64,000 nt of DNA from positions 19,131-83,130 of the forward strand of contig JAPKYS010000043.1 in assembly GCA_026394195.1 (NCBI GenBank). The letters are read 5' to 3'. The DNA is from a bacterium (GTDB lineage Bacteria; Electryoneota; B3-LCP). Of the stretch, positions 1 through 7,671 are shown one piece after another. Positions within the stretch are counted from its first letter, which is position 1. Each line of letters opens with the position of its first letter. The translations under genes and the position numbers were made by a program. The notes under the pieces were generated by a model. It did not search any database, was not told where the DNA came from, and saw only the letters and a program-made list of their open reading frames with translations.

Positions 1-1026
1 TGCAGCTTGATCGCTGGCGAGTTCGAGGATGGTCAGAGTATTTTGCAGGTTACCACAGGTCTGAATGATAATCTCTTTCCCAGCCTTGAGGTGTCCTCCG
101 ACGACAGTTCCTGAACCGGTTGAAGCGTGAATACTCTCTTTTGCACTGATCGTCCCGGCAATACAGCAATCAGCAATCGTCACGGAACCTTCTGCCTTAA
201 CGCATTGCTGCTCGACAAACCTGATGAAGACATTGCCGCCTGAATAGATATGCCCGTGTCCCGATCCGCGAAATCCTCCCTTGACCAATACGTCTCCGGC
301 AGACTCGATGGTCGCGTCTTCGATCAATCCGGATACCTCGACCTTGCCCGCCGCCTTGACGCTGAACCCGGTATGAATGTCACCCCTGATAATGACGTCA
401 CCGGGAAAATCGATATTTCCTGATCGAAAACAGACGTCACCTTTCTGAATGAAGGTGTTTTCCACCTGGATCTGGCCTTTGTTCAATGTGACTGATCCGG
501 TAAAGGAAGCCCTCAACTCGGATTGAGTTGTATCGGTGAAGTAGGTGTTCAATCCAGCGATGATTTGGACGTCCTCGCCGGCAGTCGCAGGGATGTTGTC
601 TCCGCGCACCCCCATGCCCGGAATGCCCGGCGTGGCGGGGATTTTCCTGGCGATGACGTCGTCTTTCTGAACGCAGTGAATCAAGCCGATATCATGGTAA
701 TCGACTCTGCCATCCTGCAATTCCCTGGGGTGAGGGTGGCTATATATGTCGAAGTTGTATTCAATTCTCGCCTTTTGACCGGGTGTCGGTTCTTTCCCGG
801 AAGCGACCAGTATTTTTTGATCCCATTTCGTCTCGGTAATAATGGCTTCAATGGCTTGTTGATCCAAACCATATGTCACACCTGAGTTCTTCAGAACCGA
901 TGAAATGTCATGCGCTGTCATCTGCTTTGGCGCAGATTCGGATGCGACCACCCGAAACGACCCAACGGTGACGAAAGCCTGCATGTCTGTGGAGCTGATT
1001 TCAACTTTTACGTCTGGGTCATTCAT
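1..1026 (-). CDS. DUF342 / flagellar assembly protein A (FapA-like), partial
   Basis: The frame stays open from the ATG at 1026 to the left edge, about 342 codons with no stop, so the C-terminus is missing. After an N-terminal region the protein has the DUF342 pattern: a stretch ending in PATPGIPGMGVRGDNIPA (about residues 145-165), then a right-handed beta-helix-like region rich in short G-D-V/I turns (GDVIIRGDIHTGF, GNVFIRF, GSVTIADC, KEIIIQTCG). DUF342 proteins occur in flagellar and chemotaxis clusters and FapA is reported to affect polar flagellar assembly. It lies 64 bp downstream of fliO on the same strand, so it is probably the next operon gene, at a place where fliP often sits. AGGATTTCTGGGGGG precedes the ATG. 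No alternative start lies between this ATG and the upstream stop near 1075. Confidence 0.8.
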   Translation of the reverse strand, partial: MNDPDVKVEISSTDMQAFVTVGSFRVVASESAPKQMTAHDISSVLKNSGVTYGLDQQAIEAIITETKWDQKILVASGKEPTPGQKARIEYNFDIYSHPHPRELQDGRVDYHDIGLIHCVQKDDVIARKIPATPGIPGMGVRGDNIPATAGEDVQIIAGLNTYFTDTTQSELRASFTGSVTLNKGQIQVENTFIQKGDVCFRSGNIDFPGDVIIRGDIHTGFSVKAAGKVEVSGLIEDATIESAGDVLVKGGFRGSGHGHIYSGGNVFIRFVEQQCVKAEGSVTIADCCIAGTISAKESIHASTGSGTVVGGHLKAGKEIIIQTCGNLQNTLTILELASDQAA

Positions 1027-1090
1027 TCGCCCCCCAGAAATCCTGGTCCCGAACTCTTTGTTTGTTTCGTATTTTCAAACATGATCAAAT

Positions 1091-1462
1091 TTATGACTCC
1101 TGCTGAGGGCTTAGATCCTTGATTAAATTGACCGACCCTTCTGCGGAACCGATCAGGAGTTTTCTGCCGTCAACTTCCAGAAGATGAACCGCCCGCTTGG
1201 GTCCAAGAGCTCGGGTTGACAGCAGGCGTATCTGTTCCTCTTTACCGCCAGACCGGGGCAGAAAATGCAAATAGCGCTTTGCCGCCCAGGCAATCAGGAG
1301 AATCAGCGCCAATACCAGCAGCAATGCGCCAAAAGCTTTCAAGGATGAGCCGGCCATATCAGGAGTTCCAGTGCTCTGGGCTCCGGCCCGGGCTGCAAAA
1401 ACGGAAATCCAGGATGCTGTTAAGACAAGTCGTTTAAATTCAAACATGATTCGTTCCATCAC
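1091..1462 (-). CDS. fliO: Flagellar biosynthetic protein FliO
   Basis: A 123-residue membrane protein. It has an N-terminal signal-like segment ending near ARAGA, one strong transmembrane helix (about residues 45-65, FGALLLVLALILLIAWAAKR) and a short cytoplasmic domain with the FliO signature: RLLSTRALGPKRAVHLLEVDGRKLLIG. FliO assists assembly of the FliP channel of the flagellar type III export gate at the inner membrane. The start overlaps the fliN stop by 4 bp, implying translational coupling; an internal ATG at 1447 is an alternative. Position after fliN matches the standard operon order, although fliP does not follow here. Confidence 0.88.
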   Translation of the reverse strand: MMERIMFEFKRLVLTASWISVFAARAGAQSTGTPDMAGSSLKAFGALLLVLALILLIAWAAKRYLHFLPRSGGKEEQIRLLSTRALGPKRAVHLLEVDGRKLLIGSAEGSVNLIKDLSPQQES

Positions 1463-2418
1463 CTCAGGCTGTGGATCCGGTCTTCCACCTTGACCAGATC
1501 CGTGATGCGAATACCGAAGTTCTGATCGATGACCACGACCTCGCCGCGGGCGAATTTCTTGTCGTTGACAAACAGATCGACCGGTTCGCCGGACAATTTG
1601 TTTAATTCGATGATGGCTCCGGGGCTCAACTCCAGGATATCCTTGATGAACATGTTGGTGCGCCCCAGTTCGATGATCACCGGCAACTCCAGATCCATCA
1701 GGGTTTCGAGGTTTTGCGGCAGACGAGATCCACCCGGGTCAGGCGGACCAAAGTCTTCGAATCGAGCTGACCGCACTTCGGGTTCATCTTCACTGTTAAA
1801 ATCATCGTCCAACACAGCCGGCGGAGGACGATCCATTACTCTCTGCTTGTCATTCGGCATGAGACTCTGTAGTTCTTCGATGGTTTGTGGGGGTAACAAT
1901 ATGATTAATTTCGTCTGTGGAAAACCGTCTATGGCAACGTCAAGATCCGCCCGGAAAGACGAGGACCACTCTGCGGCATGATTTTCGAGGACTGACAGAT
2001 CCGCCTTGAAAGGATTTAAACGGATGCCGGCGCCGATAAGGTCGCTCAGGGATAGACACCAGGCAGAACTGACCTGATTGAGCAACTCGGATATGGCTTC
2101 AGGATGCTCATCTGGTGAAAAATCAGCCTTGCCGTCACCCATCATCATCAAATCTGCCCAGGATGCCGCTTGCGGCGGCGCCAGCAGGAACGCCAGCTCT
2201 CCGGAGAGACCTTCGGAAAAATTGGAGTGCACGTAGAGCAGCCCATCAGAGTATTCCTGTTGCAATTCTTCAGGATCGACAGGTCCCACGTCATCCAGTC
2301 GTACTTTTATTTCGCGATTTAACGCCAATCCCAGGGAAGAGGCGATGCTTTCAGCGCTGCCTTTTAGTACTTCCTTAAGATTTCCGAGAAAATTCTTCTT
2401 AGCCACGATAGTCCTCAT
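1459..2418 (-). CDS. fliN: Flagellar motor switch protein FliN, FliY-type with N-terminal CheC-like domain
   Basis: 319 residues, far longer than a minimal FliN of about 100-140. The C-terminal SpoA/FliN domain (about 235-315) is clear: LDLELPVIIELGRTNMFIKD, then LSPGAIIELNKLSGEPVDL and GIRITDLV. Residues 1-200 resemble a CheC-like fold, with DGLLYVHSNF and HPEAISELLNQVSSAW; the latter holds an E-x-x-N pair like the one used by CheC/CheX/FliY to dephosphorylate CheY-P. This is the FliY architecture known from Bacillus and Thermotoga. The protein forms the cytoplasmic C-ring with FliM and FliG. The phosphatase role is inferred from motif only. The gene is followed by fliO with a 4-bp overlap. 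Confidence 0.88.
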   Translation of the reverse strand: MRTIVAKKNFLGNLKEVLKGSAESIASSLGLALNREIKVRLDDVGPVDPEELQQEYSDGLLYVHSNFSEGLSGELAFLLAPPQAASWADLMMMGDGKADFSPDEHPEAISELLNQVSSAWCLSLSDLIGAGIRLNPFKADLSVLENHAAEWSSSFRADLDVAIDGFPQTKLIILLPPQTIEELQSLMPNDKQRVMDRPPPAVLDDDFNSEDEPEVRSARFEDFGPPDPGGSRLPQNLETLMDLELPVIIELGRTNMFIKDILELSPGAIIELNKLSGEPVDLFVNDKKFARGEVVVIDQNFGIRITDLVKVEDRIHSLR

Positions 2419-2454
2419 TCATTCTTGTACGGTTTGGTTAAAACCGATCTATAA

Positions 2455-2478
2455 TTCGGAGACAGACACGTCTCCGAA
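2455..2478. other. Perfect hairpin between fliM and fliN
   Basis: TTCGGAGAC (2455-2463) and GTCTCCGAA (2470-2478) form a perfect 9-bp stem with a 6-base loop in the 78-bp gap between fliM and fliN. No T-run follows on either strand, so it is not a typical intrinsic terminator. It could adjust the relative dosage of fliM and fliN mRNA by processing or pausing; that is inference. Confidence 0.5.
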
Positions 2479-2496
2479 AGCATCAAATTAGATAGG

Positions 2497-3486
2497 TCAC
2501 TGATAAAACAACTGGTCCAGCGGCGCAACCAATTGAGCAACCCGAACGGCGCTGTGCCGCCCGGCTTTACCCGGTAGACTGGTAAACTTGACCTTATCCC
2601 CGACCAGAACCGGCAGTTCATCCCCCAGGCGAGTTTCCAGCGTAATAATATCGTCTTTTTGGAAGCTGAGCAGGTCGCGCAGACTGATCCGCGCCTTGCC
2701 TAACTGCACACTCACCGGCAATTTGGTGGCAAAGAGACTCTGGCGTAATAGGACCCGGTCTTCATCCGTTACCTTCTTGGTGGTACCGATGACCGCCTGG
2801 CTGGAAAGTTTGGGCAATATCGGTTCAAGAATATAATATGGAACGCAGATATTCATCTGGTAACTGACACCCTTGACCTTCATCTCGAAGAAAATTACGG
2901 CAATGGTGTCGGATGAACGGGCAATCTGAACGAATTGGGGATCGGTTTCGAATGAATGGTATTTTGCCTCCAATTCGACGGCCTGCCCCCAGGTTTCATT
3001 CAGCATCTCAATCATTGAATTAACGATATTGCGCACAACGTTTTGCTCGATAATGGTGATCTCCCGCGCCTCCAGCACCGCTTCTCCGGTGCCGCCCAGC
3101 ATGCGGTCGACCAGGAACAGCAAAAATGTCGGTGTAAATTCGCAAATCAGTTTGCCGTCGAGGGCGTCGCTGTAGAGAACGTAGATGCTCGCCGGTGTGG
3201 ATAACGACATCGTATATTCTGAATAGGTGACTTGATCGATGGAGAGCAGATTGACGTCGACCATGGCGCGCAGAACCGTGGACAGATAGGTCGCCAATAA
3301 GCGGGAGTAGTTTTCGTGGATCGTCCGCAGGGATCGGATTTGATCCTTGGAAATACGATCCGGATGCTTGAAATCGTAGATGTGAAGACTCTTGCCTTCC
3401 TCCGCCTCATCGATGTTGAAATCCTGGCTCTTGGAGACGTTGGCGAGCAGCGCCTCGATCTCTTCCTGTGAAAGAATTTTGTTCAT
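2497..3486 (-). CDS. fliM: Flagellar motor switch protein FliM
   Basis: 329 residues, usual FliM length. The N-terminus MNKILSQEEIEALLANV is the conserved peptide that binds phosphorylated CheY. The middle domain contains YLSTVLRAMVDVNLLSIDQVTYSEY and the GGTG turn (DRMLGGTGEA); the C-terminal SpoA-type domain (about 245-320) ends with LPGKAGRHSAVRVAQ. FliM forms the middle of the C-ring, linking FliG to FliN and receiving the chemotaxis signal from the CheY homologues encoded at 33-35 kb. It is transcribed after fliL. Confidence 0.96.
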   Translation of the reverse strand: MNKILSQEEIEALLANVSKSQDFNIDEAEEGKSLHIYDFKHPDRISKDQIRSLRTIHENYSRLLATYLSTVLRAMVDVNLLSIDQVTYSEYTMSLSTPASIYVLYSDALDGKLICEFTPTFLLFLVDRMLGGTGEAVLEAREITIIEQNVVRNIVNSMIEMLNETWGQAVELEAKYHSFETDPQFVQIARSSDTIAVIFFEMKVKGVSYQMNICVPYYILEPILPKLSSQAVIGTTKKVTDEDRVLLRQSLFATKLPVSVQLGKARISLRDLLSFQKDDIITLETRLGDELPVLVGDKVKFTSLPGKAGRHSAVRVAQLVAPLDQLFYQ

Positions 3487-3585
3487 CTATCCGCCGCTAC
3501 TTAAGCTGCTGTCCTTTAAATCGATCATTGACCAAGTTGTCTGTCCGGACGGGGTAACAGCCCCGCAGTTCCCTCGCATCAAGTT

Positions 3586-4038
3586 TTATTGAAAAACGTA
3601 ACTGACGAAATAGAGCTTTTCCACCTGACCGGCTTCGAGGAAGTAATTCACCGAATTGAGCAGGGACTCCCGAATTTTTTCGCGAAATTTGATGTCGGAG
3701 AGGACAGATATTTGCTGCCCCGCCAACAGAGTGATCAAGTTGTCTCTGATCTGGGGATCGCGTTTCTCCAGCTCCAGCTTGATCAACGCATCGCGGTATT
3801 CCAATCCGATTGAAACCATCAGATGTCTGCGCCCACCTGATTCAGCTGGATTGATGATAAGGTCATTGATCAGGTAGAATTCCCCCGGCTCATTCTTAAG
3901 CTCTTTTTCAGCAGGCTTTTCGACTTTGGGAGTAAAGAAAAACTTCATGATGATCATCCGGCTGGTAATAACCTGGAACCCCAGGATGACGATTGCTCCC
4001 GCAACGATAATGCCTATTTTTTTTAGCATAGCACGCAT
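3586..4038 (-). CDS. fliL: Flagellar basal body-associated protein FliL
   Basis: A single-pass inner membrane protein: a TM helix right after the start (LKKIGIIVAGAIVILGFQVITS), a linker, and a periplasmic FliL domain with YLINDLIINPAESGGRRHLMVSIGLEY. FliL surrounds the stator near the basal body. The frame opens at an ATG at 4074, but the ATG at 4038 (MRAMLKKIG) is preceded by AAAAAGGTGG at good spacing and places the TM helix at the usual position, so it is preferred. The product is then 150 residues. It lies between flbD and fliM; motA and motB, often neighbours, are absent. Confidence 0.88.
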   Translation of the reverse strand: MRAMLKKIGIIVAGAIVILGFQVITSRMIIMKFFFTPKVEKPAEKELKNEPGEFYLINDLIINPAESGGRRHLMVSIGLEYRDALIKLELEKRDPQIRDNLITLLAGQQISVLSDIKFREKIRESLLNSVNYFLEAGQVEKLYFVSYVFQ

Positions 4039-4139
4039 GGTGATCAACCACCTTTTTAAGTCGACGCCAATCATATTTGATCAAGCAACCACGATTATTT
4101 CGATGATGTAGGACCTGGTGTGCCACGGTCCTTTTCAGT

Positions 4140-4379
4140 TCATTCCTGTTCCGTACCAGGACCCGTTTCCGCAGTCGGGATGGTGCGCGTAGCAGGACCC
4201 TCACGCGTACGTTTGCGAAATTCGACGACAGCCGCTATGATTTCGGGGATCTTTTCCTTGACCATGATCTTGGTCCCGGTGGTCAGGGTGATCAGGCTGT
4301 CCGGCAGCGCTTCGATGAATTCGATCATATCGGCGTTGACGACCAGTTTGGCTCCGTTTAGTTTTGTCAATTCTACCAT
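4140..4379 (-). CDS. flbD: FlbD family flagellar protein
   Basis: 79 residues. The sequence starts MVELTKLNGAKLVVNADMIE, continues EALPDSLITLTTGTKIMVKE and ends in a charged tail; this is the FlbD/YlzI small-protein family found between flgE and motA/fliL in many fla operons. Its biochemical role is not established. It follows flgE by 68 bp on the same strand. Not to be confused with the Caulobacter sigma-54 regulator also called FlbD. Confidence 0.9.
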   Translation of the reverse strand: MVELTKLNGAKLVVNADMIEFIEALPDSLITLTTGTKIMVKEKIPEIIAAVVEFRKRTREGPATRTIPTAETGPGTEQE

Positions 4380-4447
4380 GTAAGGCTCTTGAGATTATTA
4401 GGTTGTTTCCGGCAGGGGATTAACCCCCGCCGGAAACTGATTCGAGA

Positions 4448-6370
4448 TTACCTCTTCAGACGAATGACCTCATCCAGCACTGTATCGGCAGTTGTAATCA
4501 CGCGTGCCGAAGCTTGGAAGCCTCTCTGCGCGATGATCATATCCGCAAACTGCTTGGAGAGATCGACATTGGACATTTCCACATAGCCCGAGTAGATGGA
4601 CGATCCCAGGTTGGTCTGCGCCAATCCATAAATGGCATCGCCGGAATTGGCGCTCATTTTATAGAGATTGTCGCCTTCCTTCGTCAGCCCCTGAGCATTA
4701 TGGAAATCCGCCAGCACAATTTGTGCCAGCGTCAAAGTCTGGTCGTTGCTGAATGACCCCAGCACAGTACCGTTTTCGTCGATGTAGACATTGTTCAAGG
4801 TCCCCATCCCATAACCGTTCTGGCTCTGCACCATGGTGGTTGAAGGGCTGGAAAACTGCGTAATGCCGTCTACACCGCCGGGAGTACCGGATTTGAGGTC
4901 GACGTTCACGATCGGAGCTGCGCCATTATTGGGGTTGTAGGCGAAGGACAGGACTCCGCCGGCATAGTTGAAGGATTGCAGCGAGCCGTCGTCGTTGAAA
5001 GTCACCGTACCCGTGTTCCCGCTGATAATCTGCGCAGGCTCTTCTACGCCGGCTTCCCAAGACCAGATATTCGGAGTAGCGGTCTTGGTGAAGGTCACGT
5101 TCATGACGTGTTCCCCACCCAGCGAATCGTAGGTGACAATGGACGTCGTATGGCTGGTGTCAGCGGTTTCGATTGTCAGCACCTCGTCTAAAGCTCCTGC
5201 CGCCAATCCGTTCGCTGCCAACACCGTGACACCACCGCCGCCAATGTCGGTGATCGTGGTGATCAAACCAGTGGTCTCATCTGCTTGCAGGGTCAGGTTG
5301 GTTACAATGGGACTGCCTCCCTGCGAGGGTGTAAATGCATCCTCAGCAACCAGTGTTGAGGCGTCGCCGTCAGCGTACACGAAAGCCGCGCCACCGAAGA
5401 TCTGGTCGGCGATATCGCCTGACATGGTGATTTCCGTGCCCGAACCGTGCCAGGTACGCGTCAATTTAATTTCGCCGGAAGCGTCCAACGAAGCATCTAC
5501 GCCATCCACCTGAGCATTGATGGCATTAATGAGATCCTGAACCGTCTGGTTACTGCCGGCTTCAAGACCTGTGATCGGTACTGCCACTCCACCATCGACT
5601 GCTATTTCGAAGTTATCGAAATCGGTGATACCCAGCGATGGATCGTCCAGTTGGGTGCTGAGGGTCAGGGGTGCGAGACCGACGTTGGCGCCCATTCCCG
5701 ATCCCTGGGTGGCGTTCAATCCAGTGATGGTAATCTCGTGCGTGCCGCCCGCTCCGTTTTGGGCTACGCCGGATACCATGCTGACTCCGGTGCTCCCTGC
5801 ATTCAGCAGAGTTGCCGTAGAGTCCGTTCCTTCCGCATCGAGATTGCAATACATGTCGATTTGAGTGGTGGCACTGGCTGGAGCCTTCATGCCGAAGGGG
5901 ATCTGAATGGCACTGGGCGCCAGATTGGTGGCAATCATGCCCAATTGATCCGCCATATATCCCTGAACCCGCAGAGTGCCGCCTTGAGCCGTCATGTAGC
6001 CGTCCGCATCGATGTTGAATGCGCCGGAACGGGTAAAGTAGTTCTGAATGCCATCGGTCACTACGAAGAAGCCGTCGCCCTGAATGGCCAAGTCAGTATA
6101 ATTGCCGGTGGATTCCAGCGTTCCCTGCTGGAATTGAGTATCCACCGAAGCGATTTTTACGCCCAGACCGATCTGCATGGGATTGACTCCACCGAAACCA
6201 TTTCCAGGACTGGTGGCGGAACGTAGGGTTTGGGTCAGCATTTCAGCGAAAGTAGCTCGACTTGATTTGAACCCGATTGTGTTGACATTGGCGATATTGT
6301 TGCCGATGACGTCTAACCAGGTCTGGTAGTTACGGATGCCGGAAACACCGGCGTACAGTGAACGCATCAT
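4448..6370 (-). CDS. flgE: Flagellar hook protein FlgE
   Basis: 640 residues. The N-terminal rod/hook motif is textbook (MMRSLYAGVSGIRNYQTWLD, then IGNNIANVNTIGFKSSRATF) and the C-terminus carries VEMSNVDLSKQFADMIIAQRGFQASARVITTADTVLDEV. The middle is an enlarged, Gly/Thr/Ala-rich exposed region typical of long hook proteins. FlgE polymerises into the extracellular hook through the flagellar export apparatus and its length is set by FliK, encoded upstream. AGGAGG at ideal spacing precedes the start. It is the last of the hook genes before flbD. Confidence 0.96.
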   Translation of the reverse strand: MMRSLYAGVSGIRNYQTWLDVIGNNIANVNTIGFKSSRATFAEMLTQTLRSATSPGNGFGGVNPMQIGLGVKIASVDTQFQQGTLESTGNYTDLAIQGDGFFVVTDGIQNYFTRSGAFNIDADGYMTAQGGTLRVQGYMADQLGMIATNLAPSAIQIPFGMKAPASATTQIDMYCNLDAEGTDSTATLLNAGSTGVSMVSGVAQNGAGGTHEITITGLNATQGSGMGANVGLAPLTLSTQLDDPSLGITDFDNFEIAVDGGVAVPITGLEAGSNQTVQDLINAINAQVDGVDASLDASGEIKLTRTWHGSGTEITMSGDIADQIFGGAAFVYADGDASTLVAEDAFTPSQGGSPIVTNLTLQADETTGLITTITDIGGGGVTVLAANGLAAGALDEVLTIETADTSHTTSIVTYDSLGGEHVMNVTFTKTATPNIWSWEAGVEEPAQIISGNTGTVTFNDDGSLQSFNYAGGVLSFAYNPNNGAAPIVNVDLKSGTPGGVDGITQFSSPSTTMVQSQNGYGMGTLNNVYIDENGTVLGSFSNDQTLTLAQIVLADFHNAQGLTKEGDNLYKMSANSGDAIYGLAQTNLGSSIYSGYVEMSNVDLSKQFADMIIAQRGFQASARVITTADTVLDEVIRLKR

Positions 6371-6403
6371 TTTAAATTCCTCCTGATTTGGCGAACGGTC
6401 ACG

Positions 6404-6487
6404 GTTTCACGGTTCGTTGGCGCGGCTTCTTTCATTCCGCTGCGCCGGGGGCCTCCTCAGGAAGAGGTCCAGCCCTGTTCGTGAAAC
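6404..6487 (-). other. Possible structured leader upstream of flgE
   Basis: In the 176-bp gap before flgE, GTTTCACG (6404-6411) pairs perfectly with CGTGAAAC (6480-6487). Inside it are two further stems: GGCGC/GCGCC and CCTC/GAGG. On the minus strand this would fold as a three-way junction about 35 nt before the flgE ribosome-binding site. It matches no riboswitch I can name. It may be a regulatory leader or a repeat remnant. Confidence 0.35.
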
Positions 6488-6546
6488 ACCCTGCCGTTCT
6501 GCGGTTTACATCTTGTCTTTGGTTGATTATAATTTGTCTGGTTGTT

Positions 6547-6927
6547 CTACAAAATTACCGTCGAATCGATGTTGGTCACCACTTGATCCTTCAAATGACC
6601 ACCTTCCATGGCAGTGATCACCGTGCGATTCGCCACGGAAACCACGAAAGCTCGCTCATCCAAAAGCACCAGGCTGGAACGGGAGCCTTTCTGGGCGGCG
6701 CTTTCAACCGCAGCATTCACCCGCTGCAACTCATCCTGGGTAAGCTGGATGCCGCGCTGTTCCATTCGTTCCAGAGCGTGCGCCGAGAATCTCACTCCAC
6801 CCTGAATGGCGTTGGCTTCTTTCAAGAAGCGGGCAAACTCACCAACCTTGCCGGGTTTAACGGATTCCGGACGCTGAGCCTCCTGCTGAATGGGCGGCGG
6901 TCCCTGGATGCGCCGTAAATCAATCAC
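6547..6927 (-). CDS. TIGR02530-type flagellar operon protein
   Basis: 126 residues from a GTG start. The GTG at 6927 is preceded by AAGGAGGTGAGAAG, a near-perfect ribosome-binding site; the open frame extends further upstream over the end of flgD but lacks such a signal. The product starts VIDLRRIQGPPP and contains FARFLKEANAIQGGVRFSAHALERMEQRGIQL and a C-terminal V-A-N-R-T-V-I-T-A stretch, the pattern of the small flagellar operon protein found between flgD and flgE in many bacteria. Its exact role in hook assembly is unknown to me. The gene starts 35 bp after the flgD stop. Confidence 0.85.
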   Translation of the reverse strand: MIDLRRIQGPPPIQQEAQRPESVKPGKVGEFARFLKEANAIQGGVRFSAHALERMEQRGIQLTQDELQRVNAAVESAAQKGSRSSLVLLDERAFVVSVANRTVITAMEGGHLKDQVVTNIDSTVIL

Positions 6928-6962
6928 CTTCTCACCTCCTTCCACTTCGTTAAATGTTATGA

Positions 6963-7640
6963 TCAGACCTCGAGGATCTTGTACACGTCCCCTAACGCGA
7001 TCTGCATCGAACCCACCAGAAATTCCGGCATGCCCTGGGTGTAAGTGACGCCGGTGATCGTACCGCAAGTGTAAGTCGTGCTCTGGACGGCCAGACCTGC
7101 GCCGGTTTTGGCGCTCACGCTGAACGTGTAGACTCCGTCGGTCATGGCGTTGCCTTCATCGTCCAGACCGTCCCAGGTAAATTGCTGTTCGCCTGATGAT
7201 TGCGGTCCTGCTTCGATGGTGCGAATGACCGCGCCGGCTTCATTCTTAATGGTGATCTCCACGGTCTGCGCTGCACCGCCCAGGTTGTAGTTCAACATAG
7301 TTTCAGCGCCATCCACCAGCTCCACCTGATCGCCGTAAGCTGTCACGCTCCTGCCGATCATGGAAGCGGCCATGGTATTGTTGACAGACTGCGCCAGGAT
7401 CATGTTGGTCGATTGAGACATCTGCAGGTTTTCGTTCATCTGCGTCAACTGCTCCAACTGACTGAACTGAGCCAATTGCGCCGAAAACTGCTGGCTGTCG
7501 ACCGGATTCATCGGGTCCTGGTAGGCCAGCTGGATCATCAGCAGTTTCAAAAAATCCGCCTGATCCATGGCTGCGTTGCTGCCGGTGGATTGATAGAGGT
7601 CCATTCCGACTCCGCTGATACCGCCAATTTGTGGACTCAT
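6963..7640 (-). CDS. flgD: Flagellar hook capping protein FlgD
   Basis: 225 residues from the ATG at 7640, chosen because AAAGGAGGTGAAATC lies directly before it; the open frame upstream (to 7844) has no such signal and low-complexity basic composition. The conserved N-terminal FlgD motif is present (DFLKLLMIQLAYQDPMNPVDS, then QLAQFSQLEQLTQMN), followed by the FlgD Ig-like/tudor region (GAVIRTIEAGPQSSGEQQFTWDG). FlgD caps the growing hook and enables FlgE polymerisation. The gene is between fliK and the TIGR02530 gene. Confidence 0.95.
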   Translation of the reverse strand: MSPQIGGISGVGMDLYQSTGSNAAMDQADFLKLLMIQLAYQDPMNPVDSQQFSAQLAQFSQLEQLTQMNENLQMSQSTNMILAQSVNNTMAASMIGRSVTAYGDQVELVDGAETMLNYNLGGAAQTVEITIKNEAGAVIRTIEAGPQSSGEQQFTWDGLDDEGNAMTDGVYTFSVSAKTGAGLAVQSTTYTCGTITGVTYTQGMPEFLVGSMQIALGDVYKILEV

Positions 7641-7671
7641 GATTTCACCTCCTTTCGCATGGATAGATGAT

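Noticed and set aside
3196..3204. Perfect DnaA box (TGTGGATAA) in fliM
   Set aside because: Isolated single match, far from dnaA and mnmG; likely chance.
5447..6226. Long plus-strand open frame inside flgE
   Set aside because: Antisense shadow of the conserved hook gene with no domain or translation signal.
6371..6546. c-di-GMP riboswitch before flgE
   Set aside because: The conserved GEMM-type sequence blocks are not present, only generic stems.
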